This document shows positions 6,054 to 7,272 of a stretch of 7,272 nt of DNA, one piece after another (positions within the stretch are counted from its first letter, which is position 1; each line of letters opens with the position of its first letter). The stretch is from an uncultured Eubacteriales bacterium (GTDB lineage: Bacteria; Bacillota; Clostridia; Peptostreptococcales; Anaerovoracaceae), in assembly GCA_905206455.1 (NCBI GenBank), contig CAJLHL010000101.1:1-7272 (forward strand). The letters run 5' to 3'. The notes under the pieces are model-generated. The model saw nothing but the letters and a program-made list of their open reading frames with translations, ran no database searches and was not told the origin of the DNA. A program made the position numbers and the translations under genes.

Positions 6054-6842
6054 TTACAGTACGTGTTTTTCCATGAGCTTAGACACCAGGGACTGAGCCA
6101 TGTCGTTCACCGTGCCGGCGAGCATTTCGCCCTTACCCTTCGGCGGCGGGGTGAAACTGCGGAATACCTTTGTCGGGCTGGCGCTGTGGCCGCAGTCCTG
6201 CGGACGGATATCGAGATCCCTTTCGTCCCAGACAGTAATCTCCTTTTCGTATGCTTTTTCGATGCCGATGACAGTCATATATCTCGGCCGGTTCAGTTCT
6301 CTCACCGCAGTGAGAACGCACGGCCGCTGAATTTCCAGGACTTCGTAGCCATCCTCTAACTGACGTTCGAGGATCACGGAATTCTCCCGGATCTCTCTGA
6401 TGTTCTGCACATAGGTGGCCGCAGGCAGTCCGAGACGCTGCGCCAGCTGAGGACCGACCTGAGCGGTATCGCCGTCGATGGCCTGTCTTCCCGCGAAGAT
6501 AAAATCGTAATCTCCGATCTTCTTTATGCCGTAGGCCAGTGTCGTGCTGGTGGAGCAGGTATCCGCACCGCCGAAAGCGCGGCTGCTGAGAAGATAGGCA
6601 TCGTCTGCCCCCATGGCCAGACATTCTCTCAGCGCATAGGAGGCCTGCTGCGGCCCCATGGTCACCACATCGACTACCGTACCGGGATATTCATCTTTTA
6701 TCTGAAGCGCCGCTTCCAGCGCATTTGCATCGTCAGGATTGAGAATGCTCGGCACGCCGTCGCGCATCAGAGTTCCTTTGACGGGATCGATTCTGATCTC
6801 CGTCGTATCAGGCACCTGTTTTATACAAACGATGATTTTCAT
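6054..6842 (-). CDS. etfB: Electron transfer flavoprotein beta subunit
   Basis: This 262-aa partner of EtfA forms the EtfAB heterodimer. Visible blocks: N-terminal MKIIVCIKQVPDT; NPDDANALEAAL (35-46); VVTMGP (59-64); GRQAIDGDTAQVGPQLA (118-134), the nucleotide-binding segment; and the beta signature around 157-178, LERQLEDGYE through QRPCVLTAV. The GDTAQVGP form is typical of EtfB proteins that hold FAD rather than AMP at this site, which would suit an electron-bifurcating complex; this is an inference from recalled family patterns. The ATG at 6842 is chosen because AGGAGG is 10 nt upstream. The in-frame GTG at 6851 lies one base from that site, too close to be used. The ribosome-binding site overlaps the stop codon of the upstream acyl-CoA dehydrogenase, so the two genes are tightly linked. 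Confidence 0.96.
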   Translation of the reverse strand: MKIIVCIKQVPDTTEIRIDPVKGTLMRDGVPSILNPDDANALEAALQIKDEYPGTVVDVVTMGPQQASYALRECLAMGADDAYLLSSRAFGGADTCSTSTTLAYGIKKIGDYDFIFAGRQAIDGDTAQVGPQLAQRLGLPAATYVQNIREIRENSVILERQLEDGYEVLEIQRPCVLTAVRELNRPRYMTVIGIEKAYEKEITVWDERDLDIRPQDCGHSASPTKVFRSFTPPPKGKGEMLAGTVNDMAQSLVSKLMEKHVL

Positions 6843-6852
6843 CTTCCGCACA

Positions 6853-6858
6853 CCTCCT
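6853..6858 (-). promoter_or_regulatory. Ribosome-binding site of etfB overlapping the acd stop
   Basis: AGGAGG on the minus strand, partly within the TAG stop (6859-6857) of the upstream gene and 10 nt before the ATG at 6842. It fixes the etfB start and suggests coupled translation. Confidence 0.85.
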
Positions 6859-7272
6859 ACTTGCCGACGATCTGGCCGGCGATGACCATCTGCTGAATCT
6901 GGCTCGTACCTTCATATATGGTAAATACGCGGCAGTCTCTGTAAAGCCGCTCGATTTTAAACCCTCTCACAAAACCGTAGCCTCCGTGAATCTGCAGAGA
7001 TTTTGCGGCTACCTCATTGCAGATCTCCGACGCGTAATACTTTGCCATGGAACTGGCCAACGTGCTGTTTCCGCCGTTATCCTTCGTCACTGCCGCATCA
7101 TAGACCAGTTCCCTGGCCGCTTTTACCTTTGTGGCCATATCGGCGATCATAAAAGCGATACCCTGATGCTCGTACAGATATTTACCGAACTGCTTCCGTT
7201 CTTTGGCATACTTTACAGCTTCATCCAGACAGGCCTGTGCCACACCGAGAGACTGAGCCGCCACGCCGATCC
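6857..7272 (-). CDS. Acyl-CoA dehydrogenase, C-terminal part (cut by window edge)
   Basis: The last 137 residues of an acyl-CoA dehydrogenase of the short/medium-chain (butyryl-CoA dehydrogenase-like) type; the reading frame stays open through the window edge. The flavoenzyme interconverts acyl-CoA and 2-enoyl-CoA and exchanges electrons with EtfAB. Seen here is the C-terminal helical domain: IGVAAQSLGVAQA, RKQFGKYL (FAD contact), QIHGGYGFVRGF and IYEGTSQIQ. The Glu of YEGT (codon 6913-6911) is the usual catalytic base. The family signature QxxGGxGxxx[DEN] has Gly at the acidic position. The closing VIAGQIVGK is a normal family end. It is the first visible gene of the acd-etfB-etfA operon. 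The substrate cannot be inferred without the N-terminal half; butyryl/crotonyl-CoA or an aryl- or acrylyl-CoA are all possible. Confidence 0.95.
   Translation of the reverse strand, partial: IGVAAQSLGVAQACLDEAVKYAKERKQFGKYLYEHQGIAFMIADMATKVKAARELVYDAAVTKDNGGNSTLASSMAKYYASEICNEVAAKSLQIHGGYGFVRGFKIERLYRDCRVFTIYEGTSQIQQMVIAGQIVGK

Noticed and set aside
1..7272. Mobile elements, CRISPR arrays, tRNA or rRNA genes
   Set aside because: No transposase or integrase motifs, no regularly spaced long repeats and no tRNA-like cloverleaf were seen. The few direct repeats are short and local.

Overview
The window looks like a chromosomal segment of an anaerobic Clostridia-type Firmicute. The grounds are strong AGGAGG ribosome-binding sites, intrinsic terminators with long U-tracts, a ZTP riboswitch ahead of a purine gene, a stand-alone AICAR transformylase, an S-layer-homology (SLH) protein, and an acyl-CoA dehydrogenase/EtfB/EtfA cluster whose EtfA carries a ferredoxin domain. 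I cannot name the genus. All convincing genes lie on the minus strand, so the biological order runs from the right edge to the left.

Right part (about 7272 to 4757): an energy-metabolism operon. It holds the C-terminal part of an acyl-CoA dehydrogenase (cut by the window edge), then etfB, then etfA with an N-terminal 2[4Fe-4S] ferredoxin domain. Spacing is 14 and 17 nt. The gene order matches acyl-CoA dehydrogenase/Etf complexes such as Bcd-EtfAB and CarCDE. Electron bifurcation is plausible but not proven by sequence alone. A hairpin with a short U-tract after etfA probably ends this transcript.

Middle (4657 to 4065): a gamma-carbonic-anhydrase-like hexapeptide-repeat protein with all three zinc histidines, closed by a very strong terminator. 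After it comes a roughly 330-bp AT-rich leader with two direct-repeat pairs, an orphan Shine-Dalgarno sequence and a hairpin. The next gene is a secreted serpin (1949-3733) joining a signal peptide, SLH repeats and a full inhibitory-type serpin domain. It is probably a wall-attached protease inhibitor.

Left part (1745 to 1): a purine unit. A promoter (TTGAAA, 17 bp, TAATAT) fires directly into a ZTP (pfl) riboswitch whose P3 hairpin overlaps an intrinsic terminator. About 245 nt further on is the AICAR transformylase gene, without an IMP cyclohydrolase domain. The circuit is self-consistent: when its substrate ZMP/ZTP accumulates, the riboswitch should stop termination and raise production of the enzyme that consumes ZMP.

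No tRNA, rRNA, CRISPR array, insertion sequence or phage gene is visible. The most informative element is the riboswitch, whose pseudoknot and P1 helix can be checked base by base. I saw no clearly new system, but the SLH-serpin and its leader deserve a closer look.
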